Below are positions 52,932-60,911 of a DNA stretch of 64,000 nucleotides, piece by piece. Position 1 is the first letter of the stretch; each line of letters begins with the position of its first letter. The DNA comes from CAZLBC01 sp964557575. GTDB lineage: Bacteria; Planctomycetota; Phycisphaerae; SM23-33. The notes under the pieces were generated by a model, which saw nothing but the letters and a program-made list of their open reading frames with translations, was not told where the DNA came from and made no database searches. Both the position numbers and the translations under genes were made by a program. The stretch covers positions 5,810 to 69,809 of the forward strand of contig CAZLBC010000016.1 of the NCBI GenBank assembly GCA_964557575.1. The letters are read 5' to 3'.

Positions 52932-55832
52932 ATGGCAAAAGGCAACCGGACAAAACGGAAGAAATCAGCAGGCCGCGTGGCGGCGAACACGGGCGGGGCC
53001 GGCGCGAAGTACATCACCGTACTCGGGGCCGCCGAGCATAACCTGCGCGATATTGACGTGCGCATTCCCCGGGATCAACTGGTGGTGATAACCGGCATAT
53101 CGGGTTCGGGCAAGAGTTCCCTGGCGTTCGATACGATCTACGCCGAGGGGCAGCGGAAGTACGTTGAAAGCCTGTCGGTGTACGCCCGTCAGTTTCTCCA
53201 GCAGCTCGCCAAGCCGCACGTCGAGCATATCGAGGGGCTGCCGCCGACCATTGCCATCCAGCAGAGAACCGGGGGGTCGAATCCGCGATCCACCGTCGCT
53301 ACCACGACCGAGATATACGATTACCTGCGGCTGCTGTTCGCCCGGGTCGGCACCCCGCACTGCTGGAAGTGCGAGCGGGAGATCACCAGCCAGACGGTCA
53401 GCCAGATGGTCGACGCGATCGGCGAGTTGCCCGCGGGCACCCGGTTCATGGTCCTGTCGCCGGTTGTCAGGGACCGGAAGGGGCGCCACGAGCAGCTCTT
53501 TTCCCGCCTGCAGCAAGAAGGCTTCGTGCGGGCCCGGATCGACGGCGCGCTCCACGAGCTGAAAGATCCCCCGAAGCTCCGGAAAAACACCCGGCACACC
53601 GTGGAGGTCGTCGTCGATCGTCTGGTACTCAGGGATTCGGTCCGTGACCGGCTCGCCGACAGTATCCAGACCGCGGTCGATCTCTCGGGGGGGCTGGTGG
53701 TGATCAATCACGAGAACCCCGACACGAAGGGCGCGGGGGAGGGCGGGAAGATCGACTACGGTTCGTGGGAAGACCGCCTCTTTTCGGCCACCTATGCCTG
53801 CCCGTTCCACCCGGAAGTCAACCTGCCGGCCCTTGCCCCCCGGATGTTCAGTTTCAACAGCCCGTACGGTGCCTGTCCCGGCTGCGACGGCCTGGGAACG
53901 ACCCTCGAGTTCGATCCCGAACTGGTGGTGCCCGATCCCGCGCTGTCGCTCACCGAAGGTGCCATCGACGCCTGGCGCCGCGGCGGCAAGCGGATGAATA
54001 TCTACTATAACCGGCAACTCCGGCGTTTTTGCCGCATGACCGGTATCAGCCCGGCGATGGCGTTCGAGGACATTCCCGTCGCAACCCGGGATATCCTGAT
54101 GTACGGCGACCCGGACCGGGACTGGGAGGGGGTCATCCCCAATCTCGATCGCCGGTGGCGCAAGACCGACAGCGAGTACGTCAAGGCCCGCCTGCACGGC
54201 TACATGGCCGCCCAGTCGTGCGACGAATGCGGTGGTATGCGGCTGCGCCCGGAGAGTCGGGCGGTCCTTGTCGGCGGCAGGAACATCTGCGACGTGGTGA
54301 AGATGACAATCAGCGACGCCCTGGCGTTTTTCCGCGGACTGAAGCTGGGGGCGGAGAAAAAGCGGATCGCGGAGATGATCTTGCGGGAGATCGTCGAGCG
54401 GCTGACGTTCCTCGACGACGTCGGGCTCGCCTACCTGTCTCTCGGCCGCAACAGCGCTTCCCTGTCGGGGGGGGAGTCGCAGCGGATACGCCTGGCTACG
54501 CAGGTCGGCAGCGGCCTGGTGGGCGTCTGTTACGTCCTTGACGAGCCCACGATCGGGCTGCACCAGCGGGACAACCGGCGGCTGATCGACACCCTGGCGA
54601 AACTGCGGGATACCGGAAACACCGTTCTCGTCGTGGAGCACGACGAGGAGATTATCCGCGCGGCCGACCTGATCGTCGACATGGGACCCGGCGCCGGTGC
54701 CCACGGGGGAGAGGTCGTGGTTCAGGGAGACGTGAAAACGGTGAGCCGGTGCCGCCGGTCGCTGACCGGCAGCTACCTCTCCGGCGGCCTGCGGATACAA
54801 ACTCCCGAACAGCGCCGCGACGTCGACCTTGAAGGGGGGGTGCGCATCACCGGCTGCCGGGGAAACAACCTCAAGGACCTCGACGTCACGGTGCCGCTCG
54901 GGGGCATCGTCTGTGTCACGGGGGTCAGCGGCTCCGGCAAGAGCACGCTCGTGAACGAAACCCTCCTGAAGGCCCTGAAGCGGCGGCTCAACCGGTCGGG
55001 CCCCAAGCCGCTGTCATTCGGCGCGCTGAAGGGGAGCCGGGGGGTCGACAAGGTGATCGAGATAGACCAGTCCCCCATCGGCAGGACGCCCCGGAGCAAC
55101 CCGGCCACCTACACCGGCCTGTTCGACCACGTGCGCCGGCTCTTCGCCGAGACCCGGGAGGCCAAGATACGCGGTTACAAGCCCGGCCGGTTCAGCTTCA
55201 ACGTCAAGGGCGGACGGTGCGAGGCGTGCCAGGGCCAGGGGCGCAAGCGGATCGAGATGCATTTCCTTCCCGACGTCTTCGTGGAGTGCCAGGAGTGCGG
55301 CGGCGCCCGGTACAACCGGGAGACGCTCCAGGTCCGGTTCAAGGGACTGAACATCGCCGACGTCCTGGACATGCGGGTCTCCGACGGGTTGAAGTATTTC
55401 GGTAATTTTCCCAACATCCACCGCCTCCTCAAGCGGCTCGCGAGCGTCGGGCTGGGGTATATCAAGCTCGGCCAGAGTTCCACCACCCTGTCGGGGGGCG
55501 AAGCCCAGCGGGTGAAGCTGGCGTCCGAACTGGGAAAGAAGGCGACCGGCCACACCTTTTACGTCCTCGACGAACCCACCACCGGCCTGCATTTCGCGGA
55601 TATCCACAAGCTCATGGACGTCCTCGACCGGCTCGCGGACATGGGGAACACGATCGTGATCATCGAGCACCACATGGACGTGATCAAGTGCGCCGACTGG
55701 ATTATCGACCTCGGGCCCGAAGGCGGCGAGGCCGGGGGGCGGATCGTCGCCGAGGGACGGCCGGCGACCGTTGTCGACTGCCCCGACAGTTACACCGGCC
55801 ACTACCTGCGGAAACATCTTGAAACGGCTTGA
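52932..55832 (+). CDS. uvrA: Excinuclease ABC subunit A
   Basis: A 966-residue UvrA. ABC I: GISGSGKSSLAFDTIY and LSGGESQRIRLATQVGSGLVGVCYVLDEP; ABC II: GVSGSGKSTLVNET and LSGGEAQRVKLASEL, VLDEPTTGLHF. CWKCE and CDECG with CEACQGQGRKRIEM and CQECGGARY are the zinc-binding Cys. It recognises DNA damage with UvrB. The ATG at 52932 is preferred; a longer frame from 52881 has no support. It is the longest housekeeping gene in the window and normal for the family. Confidence 0.97.
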   Translation: MAKGNRTKRKKSAGRVAANTGGAGAKYITVLGAAEHNLRDIDVRIPRDQLVVITGISGSGKSSLAFDTIYAEGQRKYVESLSVYARQFLQQLAKPHVEHIEGLPPTIAIQQRTGGSNPRSTVATTTEIYDYLRLLFARVGTPHCWKCEREITSQTVSQMVDAIGELPAGTRFMVLSPVVRDRKGRHEQLFSRLQQEGFVRARIDGALHELKDPPKLRKNTRHTVEVVVDRLVLRDSVRDRLADSIQTAVDLSGGLVVINHENPDTKGAGEGGKIDYGSWEDRLFSATYACPFHPEVNLPALAPRMFSFNSPYGACPGCDGLGTTLEFDPELVVPDPALSLTEGAIDAWRRGGKRMNIYYNRQLRRFCRMTGISPAMAFEDIPVATRDILMYGDPDRDWEGVIPNLDRRWRKTDSEYVKARLHGYMAAQSCDECGGMRLRPESRAVLVGGRNICDVVKMTISDALAFFRGLKLGAEKKRIAEMILREIVERLTFLDDVGLAYLSLGRNSASLSGGESQRIRLATQVGSGLVGVCYVLDEPTIGLHQRDNRRLIDTLAKLRDTGNTVLVVEHDEEIIRAADLIVDMGPGAGAHGGEVVVQGDVKTVSRCRRSLTGSYLSGGLRIQTPEQRRDVDLEGGVRITGCRGNNLKDLDVTVPLGGIVCVTGVSGSGKSTLVNETLLKALKRRLNRSGPKPLSFGALKGSRGVDKVIEIDQSPIGRTPRSNPATYTGLFDHVRRLFAETREAKIRGYKPGRFSFNVKGGRCEACQGQGRKRIEMHFLPDVFVECQECGGARYNRETLQVRFKGLNIADVLDMRVSDGLKYFGNFPNIHRLLKRLASVGLGYIKLGQSSTTLSGGEAQRVKLASELGKKATGHTFYVLDEPTTGLHFADIHKLMDVLDRLADMGNTIVIIEHHMDVIKCADWIIDLGPEGGEAGGRIVAEGRPATVVDCPDSYTGHYLRKHLETA

Positions 55833-55833
55833 A

Positions 55834-55949
55834 ACGGGGTCGGACCACAGTAACTAATTGTAATTAAATGTTTTATGCAGAAAAAGGGGCTGTATATGGG
55901 CCTTAGAGGCGATTTTGCCCCCCGAAAATCGACGCTAACGCTTCAATCC
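55834..55949 (-). repeat. MITE-like repeat, copy B
   Basis: The reverse-oriented partner of the repeat at 48413-48529, with ACGGGGTCGGACCACAG at the left end and CTTCAATCC at the right. The rest of the gap up to 56222 holds no convincing gene; GTAAGTCCGGCGGCTTAC near 56035 is another small palindrome. Confidence 0.75.
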
Positions 55950-56222
55950 ATGTATACCCGCCAACAAACGGACCTCCTGCGCTACCCTGCTTTTCGAACC
56001 CGTTTGTCTCCCTGCACCCTGTAACGAAGCGGCCGGTAAGTCCGGCGGCTTACAGGCCGGCGCGCCGTGACGAGCCACCATCGTTTTCTAAACAGGGGGT
56101 GAGTATGGGATGACCGTTGTTTTTTGATCAGTACCGAGCGGTATTACTGCGAATCGTGTTCATCCCCCGGAATACGGAATTTCCGGTTTCAGGAATTAGG
56201 TATGGTGTCCCCGGAATTCGCG

Positions 56223-57617
56223 TTACTCGTCCGCGGGCTCTCCGAGGATACCCTTCAGCTCGTCGAGTTTTTCCCGGAGCATCTCGTCGTCGGCGGCTTC
56301 CAGATTCAGCCTGAGCAGGGGTTCGGTGTTTGATGGGCGGAGGTTGAACCACCAGTCCCGGAACTGGCAGGTTACCCCGTCGAGGTGGTCTGATTCGGCG
56401 CCCTGCTCGGTGTAAATCCGCTCCGCCCGCCGCATCATCTCCTCCTTGTCCTCAACCGTGAAATTGATCTCCCCCGACTGGCTGTACCGCGCAACGAGCG
56501 GGGCCACCATCTCGCTGAGTGGCTTCTCGGCGGCGGCAATGATGCTGGCCGCTGTCGCGAATGCGATCGCACCGCTGTCGGCGTGGTAGTTGTCCCGGAA
56601 ATAGTTGTGTCCCGACAGCTCGCCGCCGAACACGGCGTGGGTGTCCGCCATCGCCTTTTTGATAAAGGAATGGCCGACGCGCTCACGGCGGGGGATGCCG
56701 CCCGCCTCGCGTATCGCCTCCACCAGCGCACGGGAACTGCGGAGATCGTAGACAATCGTTGACCCCGGGCTTTTCTGGAGAAAATGCCGCGCCATGATCG
56801 CGTTCATGATATCGCAGCGCACCGACGCGCCCTTCTCATCCACGAGCATGCACCGGTCGGCGTCGCCGTCCAAGCATATGCCGAAGTCGGCCCCCTGTTC
56901 GACGACGGCCTCCTTGACCCACCGGAGGTTCTGTTCGATCAGAGGGTTGGGCGGATGGACGAATGTCCCGTCCATCTCGAAGTGCAGGGGAACGAGGTTG
57001 AGCGTGTCGACCGCGCCGAAAATTTCCGGGAGCATCTTGCCGCCCGCGCCGTTCGACGCGTCGGCGACTACCGTGACCTCCCTTTTCAGGTCGAGGAACG
57101 CGAGGCAATGTTCGCGGTAGTCGTTCCACAGATCCACCTGTCGGGAGGGGGTCAGCGATGCCGAGGCCGGCATCCTCCTGAGGCCTGAAACCAGTCGCTT
57201 GATTTCGTCCAAACCGCTCTTCTCGCCCACCGGCTTCGCCCGGTGCCCGCATATCTTGAAACCGTTGTACTCAATGGGATTGTGCGACGCGGTCACCTGG
57301 ATGCCGCCGCAGGCCCCGAGGTGGTTGACCGCGAAGTAGATCATCGGGGTGTCGCACAACCCGATATCGATTGCGGTGACGCCCGAGGCGCTTATGCCGT
57401 CGGCCAACGCGGCCGTGAGTGATTCGCTGTGGGGCCGCATATCCCGTCCGATCGCGATCTTGTTGATCGCCTGCTGTCCGCGCTCGTAGCCGGAGAGCGA
57501 CGAGCGAAGATACTGGCTCGCCGCGTGGCCGATTCGCCAGGCGAGATCCTCGTCAATCTGCTCGCCGTAAAGACCCCTGATGTCGTATGCCTTAAATACC
57601 CTGTCTGGTATATTCAT
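56223..57617 (-). CDS. Phosphomannomutase/phosphoglucomutase
   Basis: A 464-residue alpha-D-phosphohexomutase. FKAYDIRGLYGEQIDE starts it; TASHNPIEYNGFKI is the phosphoserine loop; CLDGDADRCMLVDE is the metal loop; and FRDWWFNLRPSNTEPLLRLNLEA is the phosphate-binding end. It interconverts hexose 1- and 6-phosphates for GDP-mannose, UDP-glucose or similar precursors. PMM/PGM (AlgC/ManB-type) is the best match. It is divergent from the TolC-like gene. Confidence 0.93.
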   Translation of the reverse strand: MNIPDRVFKAYDIRGLYGEQIDEDLAWRIGHAASQYLRSSLSGYERGQQAINKIAIGRDMRPHSESLTAALADGISASGVTAIDIGLCDTPMIYFAVNHLGACGGIQVTASHNPIEYNGFKICGHRAKPVGEKSGLDEIKRLVSGLRRMPASASLTPSRQVDLWNDYREHCLAFLDLKREVTVVADASNGAGGKMLPEIFGAVDTLNLVPLHFEMDGTFVHPPNPLIEQNLRWVKEAVVEQGADFGICLDGDADRCMLVDEKGASVRCDIMNAIMARHFLQKSPGSTIVYDLRSSRALVEAIREAGGIPRRERVGHSFIKKAMADTHAVFGGELSGHNYFRDNYHADSGAIAFATAASIIAAAEKPLSEMVAPLVARYSQSGEINFTVEDKEEMMRRAERIYTEQGAESDHLDGVTCQFRDWWFNLRPSNTEPLLRLNLEAADDEMLREKLDELKGILGEPADE

Positions 57618-57857
57618 GTTCGATAGTTCCCGGTTTTGGTGTTTCGTATCGACCTGCCCGCGGCGCGGGACCCTATTGTCTCAGAATATACCCAGTGGAC
57701 AAGTATAATCGCCGGGCCGAAATGATTAAATGCATAAACGGTAAAATCGAGACTGGACAACGGGCCGAGAGGAATTTAATCTACCCTCATCGTTCCGGCC
57801 GCGCCGCGGTACCGAAGGAGCGGATATTCCGGTTGATGGAGCGGGAGTGAGTACCTG

Positions 57858-59600
57858 ATGAATGACAGCTGGTTGAATCGGATCCCCGGTGCGGTTCTCT
57901 GCGCCTATGCTCTCGTCTTTTGTGCCACCGGATGCGCATATCTTCCCGGCGTGAACGTCGACGATGTGTATCGCCTCCAGGAATCACTCGTCAGGCAGGG
58001 GCCCCAGGACCGCGGAGACGAGGACCTTGCCCTTCTGCAGACACCGGAAAAGGATATATCCCCGCTGCCGATCGAACAGGACCCGGAGACCGGCAACCGC
58101 GTCATCAGGCTCAAGCTCCGGGATGCCGTGGTGCGAGCCCTGGCCTACAACACCGATATCGGGGTGGCGTCATACGAACCCGCGATCGCCGAACAGGGTG
58201 TCGTCCGGGCGGCCGGCGCGTTCGACCCCGTCCTGTCGGCCGCGATCGGTTACAACACCAGCGACAATCCAATCAACCTCACCGGGAGAGTGCCGGGTCG
58301 CAAGACGCGTGAACTGGAAGTCGGGATCTCTCAGCGGCTGGTAACGGGCGCTCAGTGGGAACTGGCGAACACCGTCTCCCGGATCTGGAACGACGGCCTG
58401 GCGGATTCGGTCGGCCGTTTCTACCTGAACGACCTGGAGTTCCAGATCGTCCAGCCCCTCCTGCGGAACGCGGGAACCGCGGTAAATCTCGCCGAACTCC
58501 GCGTCGCCCGGCTGGATCACAACACCAGCCTCAGCCGGTTCCGCGAGCAGGTCGAGGAAACGATTTTCAGGGTATCCCAAGCCTACTACCGCCTCCTGCA
58601 GGCCCGGGGCACCGTGGCAATCGCCGAGCGGCTCCTGAAATACGCCCGCCGCACGCACGAGCGGGTAAAGCAGCGGGCACCGCTCGACGCGACGGTCGTC
58701 ACCATAAAGCAGGCCGAGGCCGCCGTCGACCAGCGGCAGGCGGCGCTGACGGAGGCCCGCAAATCCCTCGGCGACGTCAGGGACACCCTCGCCCGGTTGA
58801 TCCCCGGTTCGCAGTTGAACCTGGTCGACGACTACGAACTCGTCCCCGCGGACGAGCTGAGCGACATGGTGGTGAACGTCGATCTCACCGACCGGATCCT
58901 CACGGCGCTGGCCCACAACCCCTCGATGGAACAGGTGAGAATCGCCCTGAAGCGGTCGGATATCTCGATCATGGTGGCAAAAAACCAGGTCCTGCCGTCC
59001 CTGAACATCGCCGCCGGCACCACGATCCACGGCGGCGACCAGAGCCGGAACGATGTCTGGGAGGATTTCTCCAAGGGCCGCTACGCCAGCTACTTCGCCC
59101 AGATGAGCTTCGAGTATCCCCTCGGCAACCGGGCCGCCGAGTCGCGCCTCGCCGAGAGCCGCTACCGTAAGCTCCAGAACGTCACGCAACTCCAGGATAT
59201 CGCCGACAAGGTCACCCAGGCGGTCAAGGAGGCCGTGCGCAGGGTGTACTCGGCATACGAGCGGTACCAGGCCCAGAGCAGGGCGGTCGATTCGTACGAG
59301 AAGGAACTGGAGGGGCTCGAGGAACTCGAGGACAAGCGGGCCAGCCTGACCCCGGAATTCCTGAACCTGAAGCTCCAGACGCAGGAGGAGTTGGCGCGGG
59401 CCCAGATATCCGCGTTGCAGGCGAAGACCGATTACAACACGGCGCTGGTCGACCTCGATCGCATCTGCGGCGTCCTCCTCAAGCGGTACCACGTGAAGCT
59501 GGCACTGCCCATGATGAACACGCCGGGGCCGAACGGGCGGCCGCGGGGCGCGGGGGCCGACCTCCTGCCCGGCGGCGACGAGGACGAGGACACCCCCTGA
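57858..59600 (+). CDS. TolC-like outer-membrane efflux lipoprotein
   Basis: A 580-residue protein with a lipobox ATGC (Cys26) after a hydrophobic signal. The rest is the long helical/beta architecture of TolC channel proteins: VRAAGAFDPVLSAAIGY early, EETIFRVSQAYYRLLQARGTVAIAERLLKYA, then the second half with QVLPSLNIAAGTTIHGG and LEELEDKRASLTPEFLNLKLQTQEELARAQISALQAK. It forms the outer-membrane tunnel for a secretion or efflux pump; no inner-membrane component is adjacent. The C-terminus has a Gly/Pro and Asp/Glu tail. Its stop shares a base with the dtd ATG. Confidence 0.88.
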   Translation: MNDSWLNRIPGAVLCAYALVFCATGCAYLPGVNVDDVYRLQESLVRQGPQDRGDEDLALLQTPEKDISPLPIEQDPETGNRVIRLKLRDAVVRALAYNTDIGVASYEPAIAEQGVVRAAGAFDPVLSAAIGYNTSDNPINLTGRVPGRKTRELEVGISQRLVTGAQWELANTVSRIWNDGLADSVGRFYLNDLEFQIVQPLLRNAGTAVNLAELRVARLDHNTSLSRFREQVEETIFRVSQAYYRLLQARGTVAIAERLLKYARRTHERVKQRAPLDATVVTIKQAEAAVDQRQAALTEARKSLGDVRDTLARLIPGSQLNLVDDYELVPADELSDMVVNVDLTDRILTALAHNPSMEQVRIALKRSDISIMVAKNQVLPSLNIAAGTTIHGGDQSRNDVWEDFSKGRYASYFAQMSFEYPLGNRAAESRLAESRYRKLQNVTQLQDIADKVTQAVKEAVRRVYSAYERYQAQSRAVDSYEKELEGLEELEDKRASLTPEFLNLKLQTQEELARAQISALQAKTDYNTALVDLDRICGVLLKRYHVKLALPMMNTPGPNGRPRGAGADLLPGGDEDEDTP

Positions 59601-60052
59601 TGCGGGCGGTCCTCCAGCGGGTCGCCGGTGCGACGGTCATCGTCGACGGAGACGCCCGCGGCAGCATCGGTCCGGGACTCCTTATCTATGTGGGCGTCGC
59701 GTCCGGCGACGCGCCCGGCACCGCCGAGAAGACCGCCGCGAAGATCGCCTCCCTGCGGATCTTCAACGACGACGCGGGCCGGCTCAACCGCTCCCTCGTC
59801 GACACCGGCGGAGAGGCCCTGGCGATCCCGAATTTCACCCTCATGGGCGACGCCGCGAAGGGCCGGCGGCCCGCCTACACCGACGCGGCCCCCCCGGCCG
59901 ATGCCGAAGCCCTGTTCGACGATTTCGTCGCGGCGCTCGCCGCCCGCGCCGCGCGGGTTGAGAAGGGGGTCTTCGGGGCGGACATGACGATCGAATCGAC
60001 GGCCCGGGGGCCGGTGAACATCATCGTCGACATCCCGCCGCCGGCGTCCTGA
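59600..60052 (+). CDS. dtd: D-aminoacyl-tRNA deacylase
   Basis: A 150-residue DTD. MRAVLQRVAGATVIVDG is the canonical start, KGRRPAYTDAAPP the mid motif, and GPVNIIVDIPP the cross-subunit Gly-cisPro motif that rejects L-amino acids. The usual SQFTL reads PNFTL, so the Ser and Gln are replaced. It removes D-amino acids and glycine from mischarged tRNA. It shares its start base with the stop of the TolC-like gene. Confidence 0.93.
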   Translation: MRAVLQRVAGATVIVDGDARGSIGPGLLIYVGVASGDAPGTAEKTAAKIASLRIFNDDAGRLNRSLVDTGGEALAIPNFTLMGDAAKGRRPAYTDAAPPADAEALFDDFVAALAARAARVEKGVFGADMTIESTARGPVNIIVDIPPPAS

Positions 60053-60137
60053 ACCGGTGTCGATACGCGGAGAGGGGGAAACCCCGAAAACGGATTGAGA
60101 AGGGGTTACTTTTTGCCTCGCGGCCGCGTTTCTCCGC

Positions 60138-60166
60138 TTGACCGTTTCGGCCGTTTCATATACAGT
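60138..60166 (+). promoter_or_regulatory. Sigma-70-type promoter for tRNA-Tyr
   Basis: TTGACC at 60138-60143 and TACAGT at 60161-60166 are 17 bp apart, directly upstream of tRNA-Tyr; tRNA-Gly may be co-transcribed. Confidence 0.6.
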
Positions 60167-60181
60167 ACCCTGCTTGAAAAC

Positions 60182-60265
60182 GGTAGCGTGGCCGAGTGGA
60201 TAAAGGCATCAGACTGTAAATCTGACGGCGTATAGCCTACGCAGGTTCGAATCCTGCCGCTACCA
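60182..60265 (+). tRNA. tRNA-Tyr (GTA)
   Basis: A class II tRNA of 84 nt: acceptor GGTAGCG pairs with CGCTACC, the anticodon loop CTGTAAA gives GTA, a long variable arm follows, and the T arm contains TTCGAAT. Confidence 0.95.
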
Positions 60266-60301
60266 TGCGCCGGGCGGTCCGGCCGGCGGCCGCCGTTTCC
60301 C

Positions 60302-60374
60302 GCGGGCGTAACTCAATGGCTAGAGTGTCAGCCTTCCAAGCTGAATGTTGTGGGTTCGACTCCCATCGCCCGCT
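60302..60374 (+). tRNA. tRNA-Gly (TCC)
   Basis: A 73-nt cloverleaf: acceptor GCGGGCG pairs with CGCCCGC, the anticodon stem TCAGC/GCTGA encloses CTTCCAA (TCC), and the T arm has TTCGACT. It lies 36 bp after tRNA-Tyr. Confidence 0.95.
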
Positions 60375-60911
60375 GTGCTGCACGGGGTGCTCATGAGACG
60401 CGCCCGCCGGACAGCGGCGGCCGCCGGGACCTTTCTCCATCACAATCCTCGCCGGGTCCCGCTCGGCTCAGCCCGTCCGAACCGCGCATTCCGGCGATGG
60501 AGTATTGTGCTGATTCCGCTTTTTTTCTTTTTTCCCCGGATCCTGCGAAAAAAAATTAAAAAAAAAATGTTGACGCCGTGTCACGGATTTACTAGGAAAT
60601 TCAAGCTTGCTTCACACAATGGAATTAATGAGATGATAAATTGTCTCAATTGATTGTGGTGCTTTACCGGGATTAGAGAGGGAATCCCGAATAACAGTTT
60701 CGCCGTTCGATGCACTGATAGCATCGAGGTGACGAAAGTACCCGGGTGTGTGCCTTAAAAGAGGGACGGCATACCTGATTGCAGAGGGAATTTTCGCGGG
60801 CGAACCGGCAAGGCAGCGTTCGGTTTCAAGTTGCCCCTGATAAAGGGAACGCGCTTTGAACAAAAATAAAAGCGGGTCACGCAGACAGGTCAACGTCGAA
60901 GGAGTACCGAT
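60375..60911. other. Non-coding 537-bp gap
   Basis: I see no gene here. It contains long T and A runs near 60515-60570, GAGA/TCTC hairpin arms near 60630-60648, and the leader of the repeat protein, ending with GGAG 9 bases before the ATG. An open frame of 93 codons on the minus strand has no recognisable features. Confidence 0.5.

Noticed and set aside
52965..54800. Minus-strand open frame of 611 codons over uvrA
   Set aside because: uvrA is certain on the plus strand; the antisense frame is low complexity.
60612..60893. 93-codon minus frame before the repeat protein
   Set aside because: No motif, no ribosome site, and it covers the leader of the repeat protein.
60840..60905. Possible c-di-GMP riboswitch in the leader of the repeat protein
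   Set aside because: CACGCAGACAGG recalls part of the motif, but the conserved CAAACC and the second conserved strand are missing.
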